A DNA stretch of 64,000 nucleotides from Microbispora sp. NBC_01189 (GCF_036010665.1 NZ_CP108581.1:69501-133500); one strand, 5' to 3'; positions 25,964-34,219 are shown, counted from the first letter of the stretch. Numbers and translations: made by a program. Notes: generated by a model from the sequence alone, not told the origin.

Positions 25964-27528
25964 GGTCTCGCCGCCCTTCCCCGTTGCCGGCCGGAGGCGG
26001 AGAGGTCGCGGGCCACGAGTTCGGCCACGATGCGCCCGCCCATCGCCACCAGCGGCAGGCCGCCCCCGGGGTGCGCGGACCCGCCGACGAGGTAGAGGCC
26101 GCGCCGGGGCCCCCGGTTGCCGGGACGGCGGAAGGGGGCGAGCGGGCCTCCGTACGCGCCGCCGTAGATCGCCCCGCCCCAGGCGCCGTACCGGTCCCGC
26201 AGGTCGGCCGGCGTCAGCAGGTCGAGGAAGCGCAGCCGCCCGGCCAGGTCGTGCCCCCGGCTCGCCAGGCGCTCCAGGACGAGTTCCGCGTACGCCTCGG
26301 GCGGCATCGGCCACCGGGCCGGGTCGCCGGCCGGGACGTTCACCAGCATGCTCCAGCTTTCCGCGCCGGCGGGCGCCATCGTGGCGTCGTGTACGGACGG
26401 GCAGCCGATGTAGACCGTGGGATCCTCCGGCGGCCGTCGCCGGTCGAAGATGTCGCCGAACTCCCGCCGGTAGTCGCCGGAGAACACGATCGAGTGGTGG
26501 GGCATGCCCTCCGTGCGGCCCTCGACGGCGGCGAGCATCAGGAAGGCGGACGAGGACAGGCCCAGCCCGGCGATCCGGCGCAGCCGGGCGCGGTCGGGCA
26601 GGAGCCGCCCGTAAAGGGAGGCCGCGTCGGCGTTGACGACCACGACGTCGGCGAGTTCCACCTCGCCTCCGGCCGTACGGACGCCGTGGACCCGGTCCGC
26701 GCCCGCGATCACCTCGGTGACCTCGGTCTCCGTGCGGACCTCCACGCCCGCCTTGCCGAGCGCCGCGGCCAGCGCGTCGGCGATGCGGGGCAGGCCGCCC
26801 CGGACGTACCACCCGCCGTCGCCGTGCTCGATCGCGGGGACGCAGCCGAGGGCGGCGGGCGCGCGGTAGGGATTCGATCCCGCGTAGGTCGCGTAGCGGT
26901 CCACGTACTGGCGCAGGCGGGCGTCCCGGAAGAAACCGCCCGCCAGCGCGTCCAGGGTGCGGCCGGGCGCGACCGCGAACAGGTCGCCCAGCCGGGCCCG
27001 GGGGACCTGCCCGCCGCCCCGCGCACCGCCGGTCCGCGAGCCGTCGCCTCCGACGCCACCCGGCCGCCCGGGCGCGGCGCCGCCCCGCCAGGGGGCCGGC
27101 GGCTCGACGACGGGCCCGGTCAGCGGTCCCGCGAAGAAGGTGCGCATCGCGGCGTCCAGGCAGCGCTCGGCCCAGTGGTGGTACGCCCGCCAGTTGCGGC
27201 CCTCGCCCGGCGCGAGCCGGTCCACCTCGCCGGCCGTACGGCCCGGGTCGCGGTACGTGGACAGCACCGAGCCGTCCGCGAAGCGGTACCGGCACAGCTC
27301 GTCGAGTTCGAGCAGGTCGAGCGGGACGCCGAGGTCCAGGAAGAGGCCGGGCAGCGTGAGCAGCGAGGGTCCGATCGAGAACGTGAAGCCGTCGCGCCTG
27401 TGCTCGGCCAGCTTGCCGCCGAGCCGGGGCAGCCGCTCGTAGATCCGCACGTCGTGCCCGTCCCGGGCGAGCAGCAGGGCGGCCACCATGCCGCCGACTC
27501 CGCCACCGACCACGATCACTTCCGCCAT
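25960..27528 (-). CDS. Second CrtI-family carotenoid desaturase (CrtD-like)
   Basis: 522 residues of the CrtI/CrtD/CrtN superfamily. FAD-binding VIVVGGGVGGMVAALLLARDG begins at residue 4, then RLGGKLAEHRRDGFTFSIGPS. The C-terminal signature is GLYLVGGSAHPGGGLPLVAMGG. PSVHDATMAPAGAESWSMLVNVP is shared with desaturases acting on oxygenated or end-modified carotenoids. With CruF next to it, a 3,4-desaturation of a 1-hydroxy end (CrtD reaction) is the best inference. Residues about 115-145 carry a Gly/Pro-rich insertion. ATG 27528 has CTGGAGGGG upstream. It overlaps the CruF-like gene by 13 bases and the glycosyltransferase by 4. Confidence 0.86.
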   Translation of the reverse strand: MAEVIVVGGGVGGMVAALLLARDGHDVRIYERLPRLGGKLAEHRRDGFTFSIGPSLLTLPGLFLDLGVPLDLLELDELCRYRFADGSVLSTYRDPGRTAGEVDRLAPGEGRNWRAYHHWAERCLDAAMRTFFAGPLTGPVVEPPAPWRGGAAPGRPGGVGGDGSRTGGARGGGQVPRARLGDLFAVAPGRTLDALAGGFFRDARLRQYVDRYATYAGSNPYRAPAALGCVPAIEHGDGGWYVRGGLPRIADALAAALGKAGVEVRTETEVTEVIAGADRVHGVRTAGGEVELADVVVVNADAASLYGRLLPDRARLRRIAGLGLSSSAFLMLAAVEGRTEGMPHHSIVFSGDYRREFGDIFDRRRPPEDPTVYIGCPSVHDATMAPAGAESWSMLVNVPAGDPARWPMPPEAYAELVLERLASRGHDLAGRLRFLDLLTPADLRDRYGAWGGAIYGGAYGGPLAPFRRPGNRGPRRGLYLVGGSAHPGGGLPLVAMGGRIVAELVARDLSASGRQRGRAARP

Positions 27529-28517
27529 GTGCCCCTCCAGGCGAGCAGCGCGCAGGTGCCCATCGCGATCCCTCCGGCGGCGGCCACCAGCGGGTCGGGC
27601 GGCCGGAAGACCACGGCGAAGCCGATGGTCTCCATCACCGCCATCACCGTGTAGAGGGCGACCAGCCCGGTCGCCCCCGCCCGGCCCGCCGTCCCCGGCG
27701 CCGCCGGGGCCGGGGACGGGGCGGGGTGGTGTGCGATGCGTTCGATCAGCGTCATGACCAGGAGCGAGACCAGCAGCCACCCGGCGAGGTTGCCGAGCGG
27801 CACACCGCGGTACGGCCCGGGCTCGGCCCAGACCCACAGCCCGAGCCGGAGCATCTGCGGGTCGAGGAAGAGGTCCCACGCGGTGAGCGCGACGGCCCCG
27901 AGGCAGACCCGGCCCACCGCTCCGTACGGCACGGCACGGCCGGCGACAGCACGACCGGATGCGGCACGGGCGGGGACGGCATGGGCGGGGACGGCACGGG
28001 CCGGGACAGCGCGGGCCGGGACAGCGCGGGCCGGGACAGCGCGTCCGGGGACGGCACGGGCGGCGACGGCGTGGGCGGCCAGGCCCATGCCGCCCCACGC
28101 GAGCGCGACGATCAGCGGGACGCCGCCGGGCCGCGGCCACAGCACGTCTGTGTAGTGGTAGTCGCCGAAGGGCAGGCCCGTCCTCGTGCCGATCCACTCG
28201 GCGGCGTAGCCCGCCGCCACCGCCGCCCCGAACGCGCCCGCCGCCCTGCGCGGCGTGGTGGCCGCGGAGGCGAAGGCGAGCGCGCTCGCCGCGATCAGCA
28301 CCACGACCACGGTGGTCAGGCGCGGGTCGTCAGGCCGCAGCCCGGTCGCGATCTGCGCGGCCACCATGACGCCCAGCAGCGCGGCGCCGGTGGCGTCCGG
28401 CCACCACCCGCGCGGGCGGGCCCCGCCGGGCCGTCCCGAGGGTGGCCGGGCGGGCCGCGCGGGGAGCGTTCCGTCCGCCTCGGCCGCCCGCTTCCCAGCG
28501 GTCTCCCATCTCTCCAC
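27516..28517 (-). CDS. CruF-type carotenoid 1,2-hydratase (DUF422 membrane protein)
   Basis: 333 residues with about seven membrane helices. The family signature EWIGTRTGLPFGDYHYTD and VPLIVALAWGGMGLAAHA are present, and later TAWDLFLDPQMLRLGLWVW. CruF-type enzymes add water to the 1,2 double bond of acyclic carotenoid ends (gamma-carotene, or in archaea the bacterioruberin series). A loop after the fourth helix is expanded by nine 15-bp units encoding RAVPA-like pentapeptides (27943-28077). GTG 28517 is the only start that includes the first helices; no strong ribosome-binding site is seen. It appears to be the first gene of the minus-strand operon hydratase-desaturase-glycosyltransferase. 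Confidence 0.84.
   Translation of the reverse strand: MERWETAGKRAAEADGTLPARPARPPSGRPGGARPRGWWPDATGAALLGVMVAAQIATGLRPDDPRLTTVVVVLIAASALAFASAATTPRRAAGAFGAAVAAGYAAEWIGTRTGLPFGDYHYTDVLWPRPGGVPLIVALAWGGMGLAAHAVAARAVPGRAVPARAVPARAVPARAVPAHAVPARAASGRAVAGRAVPYGAVGRVCLGAVALTAWDLFLDPQMLRLGLWVWAEPGPYRGVPLGNLAGWLLVSLLVMTLIERIAHHPAPSPAPAAPGTAGRAGATGLVALYTVMAVMETIGFAVVFRPPDPLVAAAGGIAMGTCALLAWRGTWRK
27943..28077. repeat. Nine 15-bp tandem repeats inside the cruF-like gene
   Basis: The unit GGGACAGCGCGGGCC and close variants is repeated nine times, encoding an Ala/Val/Pro/Arg pentapeptide on the minus strand. Copies 28003-28017 and 28018-28032 are identical. The array stays in frame and lengthens a loop between membrane helices. 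Confidence 0.85.
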
Positions 28518-28664
28518 GTACGGTCATTCGGACGGACCCCGGCGACCGGATGCGTCATCGCCGGGGCGGAAGTGAATCGAGAGCCGTCGGTTCGGGCGGG
28601 TCAGGCGGCCGGACCGTCCCGGCGGACCCCCGGGCCCCGGAGAGTGGTGGTCACAGTGCGGTGG

Positions 28665-29642
28665 TCACCAGCGGTGGTGGACCTGGGGGCGGATGAGGTC
28701 GTCGTAGATGCTGCGGACCTCGTCCTGCGCCTCGGCCGTGAGGGGCGGGAACTGCGCCGCGGCGGCGTTGGCCTGGGCCTGCTGGGGGTTGCGGGCGCCG
28801 GGGATCACGACGCTCACTCCCGGCTGGTCGATGATCCAGCGCAGCGCGAACTGCGCCAGGGTCATGCCCTCGGGCACGAGTCCGCGCAGCCGGTCGACCG
28901 CTTGGAGTCCCACGCCGTACTCCACGCCGGAGAAGGTCTCGCCGACGTCGAACGCCGCACCCTGGCGGTTGAAGTTGCGGTGGTCGTTCTCGGCGAAGAC
29001 CGTCTGCGGGCCGTACTTGCCCGACAGGAGGCCGCTGGCCAGCGGGACCCGGGCGATGATGCCGACCCCGGCCTTCTCCGCGGCGGGCAGGACGTCTTCG
29101 AGCGGCTTGAGCCGGATGGCGTTGAGGATGATCTGCACGGTGGCCACCCCCGGCCGCGCGATCGCGGTCAGCGCCTCGGCGACCGTCTCCACGCTGACGC
29201 CGTACGCGGCGATCCGGCCCTCGGCCACCAGCGTGTCGAGCCCGTCGAAGACCTCGTCGGTGTCGAAGACCGTGCTCGGCGGGCAGTGCAACTGCACCAG
29301 GTCCAGCGTGTCGACGCCCAGGTTCTCCCGGGAGCGGTCGGTCCAGGCGCGGAAGTTGTCCAGGGTGTAGACGTCGGGGGTCTGCTGCACCCTGCGGCCC
29401 ATCTTGGTGGCCACCGTAAGGCCGGGCCGTTCTTTGATCAGCTTTCCGATGATCTTCTCACTGCGGCCGTCGCCGTACACGTCGGCCGTGTCGATGAAGG
29501 TGGTCCCGGACTCGACCGCGGCGCCGAGCGTGGCCAGTGCGTCGGCCTCGCTCACCTCGCCCCAGTCGGCTCCGAGCTGCCAGGCGCCCAGCCCGACCAC
29601 GCCCACCTGCCTGCCTGTCCTGCCCAAAACGCGCTGCTCCAT
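28665..29642 (-). CDS. Aldo/keto reductase
   Basis: 325 residues, normal for the family. Conserved features: GLGAWQLGADWG, FIDTADVYGDGRSE with the catalytic Asp and Tyr, VATKMGRRV with the Lys, LVQLHCPPS with the His, and the NADPH-binding end SVVIPGARNPQQAQANA. It would reduce an aldehyde or ketone with NADPH in the cytoplasm; the substrate is unknown. The next gene on this strand starts 693 bases upstream at 30335 and ends 24 bases before this one begins, so the two may be co-transcribed. Confidence 0.93.
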   Translation of the reverse strand: MEQRVLGRTGRQVGVVGLGAWQLGADWGEVSEADALATLGAAVESGTTFIDTADVYGDGRSEKIIGKLIKERPGLTVATKMGRRVQQTPDVYTLDNFRAWTDRSRENLGVDTLDLVQLHCPPSTVFDTDEVFDGLDTLVAEGRIAAYGVSVETVAEALTAIARPGVATVQIILNAIRLKPLEDVLPAAEKAGVGIIARVPLASGLLSGKYGPQTVFAENDHRNFNRQGAAFDVGETFSGVEYGVGLQAVDRLRGLVPEGMTLAQFALRWIIDQPGVSVVIPGARNPQQAQANAAAAQFPPLTAEAQDEVRSIYDDLIRPQVHHRW

Positions 29643-29666
29643 GACGTCAGATCGTAGCGGGGCAGC

Positions 29667-30335
29667 TCAGGGAGCAGGCGGCATGGCCTGGAGGTGGCGT
29701 GCGAACCAGTCGCGGGCGAGCCGCGCGACCGTCTCCAGTGCGCCGGGCTCCTCGAACAGGTGCGTGGCGTGGGGCACGACCTCCATGCGGACGTGCGCGG
29801 TGAGCGACTCCATCGCCTCCCGGTTGAGGTCGATCACGATGGGGTCGCGCTCCCCCACGATCAGCAGCGTCGGCTGACGCACCGCGCGCAGCGCGTTCCC
29901 CGCGAGGTCCGGCCGGCCGCCGCGGGAGACCACCGCCCGCACGACGCCCGGCCGGCTGGCGGCGGCCACGAGCGCGGCCGCGGCGCCCGTGCTGGCCCCG
30001 AACAGCCCGACGGGCAGGCCCCGGGTGAGGTCGTCGCCGGGCAGCCGGTCGGCCAGCGCCCCCACCCGGGCGGCGAGCAGTCCGATGTCGAACCGCAGGT
30101 GCCCGGTGAAGGCGTCGGCCCGTTCCTCCTCGGCGGTGAGCAGGTCGGCGAGGACGGTGGCCAGGCCGGCCCGCTGCAGTTCCCCCGCCACGTAGCGGTT
30201 GCGCGGGCTGTGCCGGCCGCTGCCGCTGCCGTGGGCGAACAGCACCACACCCCGCGCGTCCCGCGGTACGGCCACGTCCGCGTCGAGGACGACCTCGCCG
30301 ACCGGGATCCGCACACTGAGCTCGACCTCGCCCAT
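29667..30335 (-). CDS. Alpha/beta hydrolase (dienelactone hydrolase-like)
   Basis: 222 residues. GVVLFAHGSGSGRHSPRN provides the oxyanion region, GLFGASTGAAAAL holds the nucleophile Ser in a GxSxG motif (G-A-S-T-G), the acid is in LIVGERDPIVID, and VPHATHLFEEPG carries the catalytic His. This type is often fused or adjacent to phosphoribosyltransferases in actinobacteria, but here it stands alone. The natural substrate is not predictable. The ATG at 30335 has GGGAGGG just upstream. Confidence 0.88.
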   Translation of the reverse strand: MGEVELSVRIPVGEVVLDADVAVPRDARGVVLFAHGSGSGRHSPRNRYVAGELQRAGLATVLADLLTAEEERADAFTGHLRFDIGLLAARVGALADRLPGDDLTRGLPVGLFGASTGAAAALVAAASRPGVVRAVVSRGGRPDLAGNALRAVRQPTLLIVGERDPIVIDLNREAMESLTAHVRMEVVPHATHLFEEPGALETVARLARDWFARHLQAMPPAP

Positions 30336-30589
30336 CGCAGCCCTCCCCTACGCCGCGCCCCCGCGATCCGGGGCCATACCCCCGGCCAATTGCGACAAAA
30401 CGGCACGGCACGCTGAGATCATCTCGTCCTGCGGGACGGCGACGGTCGCCCTGCCGCCCCGGGGTCCGGGCGCCTTGGCAGAGCGCCACGCCATCGGGCG
30501 CGGCGGGGTCCTGTCGTTTTGTCCCCTCATGACCTGGGGTTTTCTAGTCTGCCGTCATGCGCAGGTGAGTGAGTGCGGAGGGGCACGAG

Positions 30590-30757
30590 GTGGACTCCGT
30601 CATCATCGAGGGCCGGCGGCTCCTGCGGGTGCGCCATCTGGGGTATCACGTCGGCTTCTGCGCCACCGTCGAGGAGGTGGCCGCCCACGTGGACCTGGCC
30701 GACCTGGTCGAGGTCGTCGACCTGCGACGGCCCGGGCGCGGGCGCGCACGGCGATGA
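30590..30757 (+). CDS. Small conserved actinobacterial protein (55 residues)
   Basis: Encodes VDSVIIEGRRLLRVRHLGYHVG, a hydrophobic-basic start, then FCATVEEVAAHVDLADLVEV. I recall similar short proteins in streptomycetes, without known function. GTG 30590 is preferred because GGAGGGG lies six bases upstream; GTG 30569 would add seven residues. Its stop lies within the first bases of a strong hairpin. Confidence 0.7.
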   Translation: MDSVIIEGRRLLRVRHLGYHVGFCATVEEVAAHVDLADLVEVVDLRRPGRGRARR

Positions 30758-30789
30758 GGGGTGAGCCGGTCCCGGCCGGCTCACCCCTC
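30756..30789. terminator. Perfect 14-bp hairpin between convergent genes
   Basis: GAGGGGTGAGCCGG, loop TCCCGG, then CCGGCTCACCCCTC: a perfect 14-bp stem. It overlaps the stop codon of the 55-residue gene and lies 66 bases from the end of the convergent secreted-protein gene. There is no T tract, so this is the L-shaped actinobacterial kind and could work in both directions. Confidence 0.8.
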
Positions 30790-30854
30790 TGTCGGTTCAC
30801 CCCTCTGTCTGCTCCCCCTCGGTCGTCTCACTGCCGCCGGCGCGGCGGTGCGGA

Positions 30855-31643
30855 TCAGCCCCAGCCCGGCATCGAGAAGGGATCGGCGCTCTTCGGCCTG
30901 GCCTTGCCCCTGGCCCTGATCACGCTCTTGGCCCCGGTGGTCGCCTTCGCCGGCCGGAGCCAGGCGTCCGCCGCCTCGTCGTCCTCCTTCTTCTGCCGGC
31001 CGGCGGGCGCGCCGGTCAGGTCGGCGCCGGACAGCTTCGCGTACGTGGGCTTCTGCGCGGAGGGGTGGAGGAAGATGTCCCGCGGTGCGTTCTGGGCGTT
31101 GCCGCCGCTGTTGTCACCACTGTTGTCGTCGCTGCTGTTGCTCTTCGCCGGCATGGTGAACATGCCGCCGTTGCCCAGCGGCATGAATCCGCTCGTCTCG
31201 CCGGGCTCCTGGCCGGCGGCCCCCTGGTTGTCGCCCGCCTGGCCCGCGCCCTGCGGCGCCCCGGCCGCCTGGTCGCCGACCGCCTGGCCGTCGGCGTCCT
31301 GACCCTCCGCGGCCTGGCCCGCGTCCTGCGGCGCCGCGCCGGCCTGGCCGGCGTTCGCCGGGCCGTTGACGGCCGGACCCATGTTCTGCGGCCCTCCGGC
31401 CGCCGGGCCGCCCTGGGCGTCGGACGCGTCGTCCGGCGAGAAGTACGGGCCGACCTTCGTGCCCTTGTCCAGGATCTCCAGAGCCTTGGACGCGACGACG
31501 TCGGGCTCCTCCGGGTGGTTCATCGCCATCGCGGCGATCTGCTTGCCGGGCGACAGCGGCTCCTTGGCGGCCATCGGGCTCTGGTCGGCGGGCGCCGGCC
31601 CCGAGAGGAGCGCCGCGGCCAGAATGGCAGTAGCTATAGGCAT
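30855..31643 (-). CDS. Secreted low-complexity protein, paralogue of the one at 32596-33183
   Basis: 262 residues. MPIATAILAAALLSGPAPA is a short signal peptide. The body is Gly/Ala/Gln/Asp-rich (about 75-150) with a Ser/Asn/Asp stretch SNSSDDNSGDNSGGN, and ends in a basic tail RARGKARPKSADPFSMPGWG. No domain is recognised. The signal peptide and about 110 bases of upstream sequence match the gene that ends at 32596, so both arose from one ancestor or share control. The fasciclin gene lies between them. A role outside the membrane, perhaps wall-associated, is inferred only. Confidence 0.75.
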   Translation of the reverse strand: MPIATAILAAALLSGPAPADQSPMAAKEPLSPGKQIAAMAMNHPEEPDVVASKALEILDKGTKVGPYFSPDDASDAQGGPAAGGPQNMGPAVNGPANAGQAGAAPQDAGQAAEGQDADGQAVGDQAAGAPQGAGQAGDNQGAAGQEPGETSGFMPLGNGGMFTMPAKSNSSDDNSGDNSGGNAQNAPRDIFLHPSAQKPTYAKLSGADLTGAPAGRQKKEDDEAADAWLRPAKATTGAKSVIRARGKARPKSADPFSMPGWG

Positions 31644-31773
31644 GAGTAATTCCCCCGAATATTGGTGGACGGTACAAGAACGACGGTAAGCGCCTGATGC
31701 CGGGCGTTCACGGACCCGACACCCAGTGTCCGGTCAAATAAGAGAATCGGCCGCTTCAGGACATAGGCCACCG

Positions 31774-31814
31774 AAAAACAAAAAAGGGGGGCGTGCCGCA
31801 GGCGGCACACCCCC
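31774..31814 (-). terminator. Rho-independent terminator after the fasciclin gene
   Basis: On the minus strand GGGGGTGTGCCGC pairs with GCGGCACGCCCCC around a two-base loop with one mismatch, followed by TTTTTTGTTTTTCGG. This is a classical intrinsic terminator with a U tract, 30 bases beyond the fasciclin stop, and unusual in such GC-rich DNA. Confidence 0.9.
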
Positions 31815-31843
31815 GGAAGACGCCGTCATTGGACGGCGGCCGG

Positions 31844-32506
31844 TCACTTCGGCATGAGGACCTTGTCGACCAGGTAGACGGTCGCGTTGGAGGTGGCGAG
31901 GTTCCCGCAGGTCACGGCCGCGTCGTTGACCTTGAAGCTGGGTGCCGCGCCCGAGACGGTGAGCTTGCGGCCTTCCAGGCTGGTCAGCTCGCCGTGCAGG
32001 TCCGCGGGCGCCTTCCGTCCCTTGACCACGTGATAGGCCAGCAGCGCCCGGAGCGACTTGCGGTTGGTCAGCAACTGGTCGAGCTGGTTCTTCGGGATCT
32101 TGCCGAACGCCTCGTTGGTGGGCGCGAACACGGTGATGTCCTGGGCGGAGTTGAGCGTCTCCGCGAGCCCGGCCTTCTTCACCACGCGGGCCAGTGTGGA
32201 GAGCGACGGAATGTCGGAGATCGCGGCGCCCACCGGCACCTTGGCCAGCTCGGCGGGACTGCCCTTGCCCGAGGCCGGGAGCGAGGCGCAGGCGGGTCCG
32301 ACCGGCGACGCGGACACCGCGGCCGAGGGCGTCGCGGAGGCGCCCTCGCTCGGCTCGGCGCCGGTGCTGGGAGTCTCGGTGGTCATGTCGGTGGCGGTCT
32401 CGTTGACGGCGACCGGGGCCGCGGAGTTGCCGCCCTGGCTACCGCACGCCGCGGACATCGACAGCGCCGCGGTCAGCGCGGCAAAGGCGAGCAGACGGGT
32501 ATTCAT
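31844..32506 (-). CDS. Fasciclin-domain secreted lipoprotein
   Basis: 220 residues. The N-terminus MNTRLLAFAALTAALSMSAAC is a lipoprotein-type signal with Cys21 as likely anchor, though -3 is Ser rather than Leu. Residues about 25-75 are a Ser/Thr/Ala-rich linker. The fasciclin domain (about 78-218) shows TLARVVKKAGLAETLNSAQDITVFAPTNEAFGKIP, LLAYHVVKGR and ATVYLVDKVLMPK. MPT70/FAS1 proteins mediate adhesion or matrix contacts. The gene has its own terminator downstream and lies between two related secreted-protein genes on the same strand. Confidence 0.92.
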   Translation of the reverse strand: MNTRLLAFAALTAALSMSAACGSQGGNSAAPVAVNETATDMTTETPSTGAEPSEGASATPSAAVSASPVGPACASLPASGKGSPAELAKVPVGAAISDIPSLSTLARVVKKAGLAETLNSAQDITVFAPTNEAFGKIPKNQLDQLLTNRKSLRALLAYHVVKGRKAPADLHGELTSLEGRKLTVSGAAPSFKVNDAAVTCGNLATSNATVYLVDKVLMPK

Positions 32507-32595
32507 GATCGTGTTTCCTTTTTCGTGGAAAGGTCGTTGCTGGGTGGCGGGGCGGGCACACGGGCCTGTCCGTCAGGCCGTCTCGGGCGCATGGT

Positions 32596-33183
32596 TCACC
32601 AGCCGCGCGGCCACTGCTGCTGCCGGGGGCGCTGGATCACCTTCTTCCGCACCTGGACCGCCGGGAACGACCTGGCCTTCTGCACGCCCTGCACGGAGTG
32701 GAAGGTGAACGGCTTCGGCGCCTCGCCCGGCTTACCGGACACCGGCTGGATCATGACGTCGCGCGTCCTCGGATCGATCAGCGGGATGACCGAGGTGCCC
32801 GGCTCCGACGCGGCCGGCTGGACGTGCGCCACGCCACCGGCCGTCTCTCCCGGCCGGACGGCGCCGCCGTTCGTGGCCGGCTTGACGTGCACGCCTGGAG
32901 CATCCGGCAGGTCCGGGGCGCTCTCCGGAGCGGGGCCCGCGCCGCGCCCGCCCGCCGTTCCCTCAGGCGCCGTCCACGGCGGCGCCTGGGGAGGCATGAA
33001 CGGAAACTCCCCGGCCTGCGGCGCCCCGCCGGGGGTGAGAGCGAGTGGTCCCGCCGGCCGCCACGACGGCGTGGCGTCGTTCGTGTCCGAGGTGGCCGTC
33101 GTCCCGGTCGGAGCGGGGTCCGGCGGCACGACGGCCGGCCCTGAGAGGAGGGCGGCGGCCAGTACGGCTGTGCAGAGAGGCAT
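32596..33183 (-). CDS. Secreted proline-rich protein, paralogue of the one at 30855-31643
   Basis: 195 residues. MPLCTAVLAAALLSGPAV is nearly the same signal sequence as in the neighbour, but the body differs: Pro/Gly/Ala-rich to about 110, then a better ordered part TSVIPLIDPRTRDVMIQPVSG and a basic C-terminus VRKKVIQRPRQQQWPRGW. No family is recognised. Upstream blocks ACGACGGTAAGCGCC and TGTCCGGTCAA are shared with the neighbour at about the same spacing. Expected outside the membrane. Confidence 0.73.
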   Translation of the reverse strand: MPLCTAVLAAALLSGPAVVPPDPAPTGTTATSDTNDATPSWRPAGPLALTPGGAPQAGEFPFMPPQAPPWTAPEGTAGGRGAGPAPESAPDLPDAPGVHVKPATNGGAVRPGETAGGVAHVQPAASEPGTSVIPLIDPRTRDVMIQPVSGKPGEAPKPFTFHSVQGVQKARSFPAVQVRKKVIQRPRQQQWPRGW

Positions 33184-33482
33184 GAGACTCCCCCGAGGTC
33201 ATGGATGGTACGAGCACGACGGTAAGCGCCACACCAGTGAGTGATCACGCATCCCACGGCCAATGTCCGGTCAAGCATGGTGATCGGGCGCTTCACCCGA
33301 AAAGATCCCGTCGCGCCCGCAAGAGGCCCGCCCGACGCGCGGCCGGCGGCGCGAATCATCGGGAGCTCGCGGCCCCGGGAAAGCGCCGGGGAAACGGTAT
33401 GGAGATCAGGCGCCCAAGGAATCGCCCTTTTCCTGGATTTTCATCCCGAGTGGCGGCGGGACGAGAGGGTAGGCGCGGGCCC

Positions 33483-33710
33483 ATGAGTGACAAGCGCGAA
33501 TCCGAGGAACCGAAGGTCGGCGACGAGGTGACCTGGAAGAGCCACGGCGGGACCGCCGAAGGCAAGGTCGAGAAGAAGATCACCGAACGGACCGAGGAGG
33601 CGGGCCGTACCGTGGCCGCGTCCCCGGAGGAGCCGCAGTACAAGGTGCGCAGCGAGAAGAGCGGAGGCTCGGCGGTGCACAAGCCCTCGGCCCTGCATCC
33701 CCGGAAATGA
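33483..33710 (+). CDS. DUF2945 / HVA1 TUDOR-like small protein
   Basis: 75 residues: KVGDEVTWKSHGGTAEGKVEKKIT followed by PQYKVRSEKSGGSAVHKPSAL, the pattern of the hypervirulence-associated TUDOR-like domain family (DUF2945). Such proteins are widespread, cytoplasmic and of unknown function. ATG 33483 is used; GAGAGGG lies 15 bases upstream. A longer in-frame reading upstream has no coding character. Confidence 0.85.
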   Translation: MSDKRESEEPKVGDEVTWKSHGGTAEGKVEKKITERTEEAGRTVAASPEEPQYKVRSEKSGGSAVHKPSALHPRK

Positions 33711-33812
33711 GCCCCGCGAAGTGAGCACGGGAAGGGAAGCGCGCGAAGCGAAGCCCGGGAAGCGTCTTCTGGAGAGGCGCCCCCGGAGAAGTGGTGCCGC
33801 CGGGAAGGTCCG

Positions 33813-33843
33813 GCGCCGGGCGGCCCGTGGGCCCGCCCGGCGC
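33813..33843. terminator. 11-bp hairpin between convergent small genes
   Basis: GCGCCGGGCGG (33813-33823) pairs perfectly with CCGCCCGGCGC (33833-33843) around a nine-base loop. It lies between the DUF2945 gene and the convergent DUF4236 gene and could end both transcripts. No T tract. Confidence 0.65.
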
Positions 33844-33857
33844 GTCGCGCACCTGCT

Positions 33858-34037
33858 CTAGCTGAGCGTCTTCTTCCAGTGGAAGCCGCCGGGCAGGTTC
33901 ACCGTGAGGGTGCGGCGCCCGTCCGCCGTCTTGGTCACGCGGAAGGCGCGGCCGCCGTAGCTGTGGCCCACACCGCCGCGCGACAGGTTGAGCCTGAAAG
34001 GCCCCATCTTGACTGACTTACGGTAGCTCCAGCCCAT
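33858..34037 (-). CDS. DUF4236 small protein
   Basis: 59 residues: MGWSYRKSVKMGPFRLNLSR, then GGVGHSYGGRAFRVTKTADG and RRTLTVNLPGGFHWKKTLS. The opening, with its MGPFRLNLSRGGVG core, is the signature of DUF4236, small proteins found in many bacteria, sometimes fused to other domains. Function unknown. CGGAGGG precedes the ATG at good distance. Confidence 0.85.
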   Translation of the reverse strand: MGWSYRKSVKMGPFRLNLSRGGVGHSYGGRAFRVTKTADGRRTLTVNLPGGFHWKKTLS

Positions 34038-34219
34038 CGTTATCCCTCCGTGTTTTCCGTGCCCCCGCGACTACCCACAGAAGCGATCAGCACACGCGTT
34101 CGCGCGGAGGGGCATGTCAGGACGCATCGCCGCCGTCGTCGCCGTACAACCCCTGGTCACAGGGCGGGAACCTTTGTCTGGTGCAATGACGCGACGGCGA
34201 CGGGGACCGTGTAAAAACG

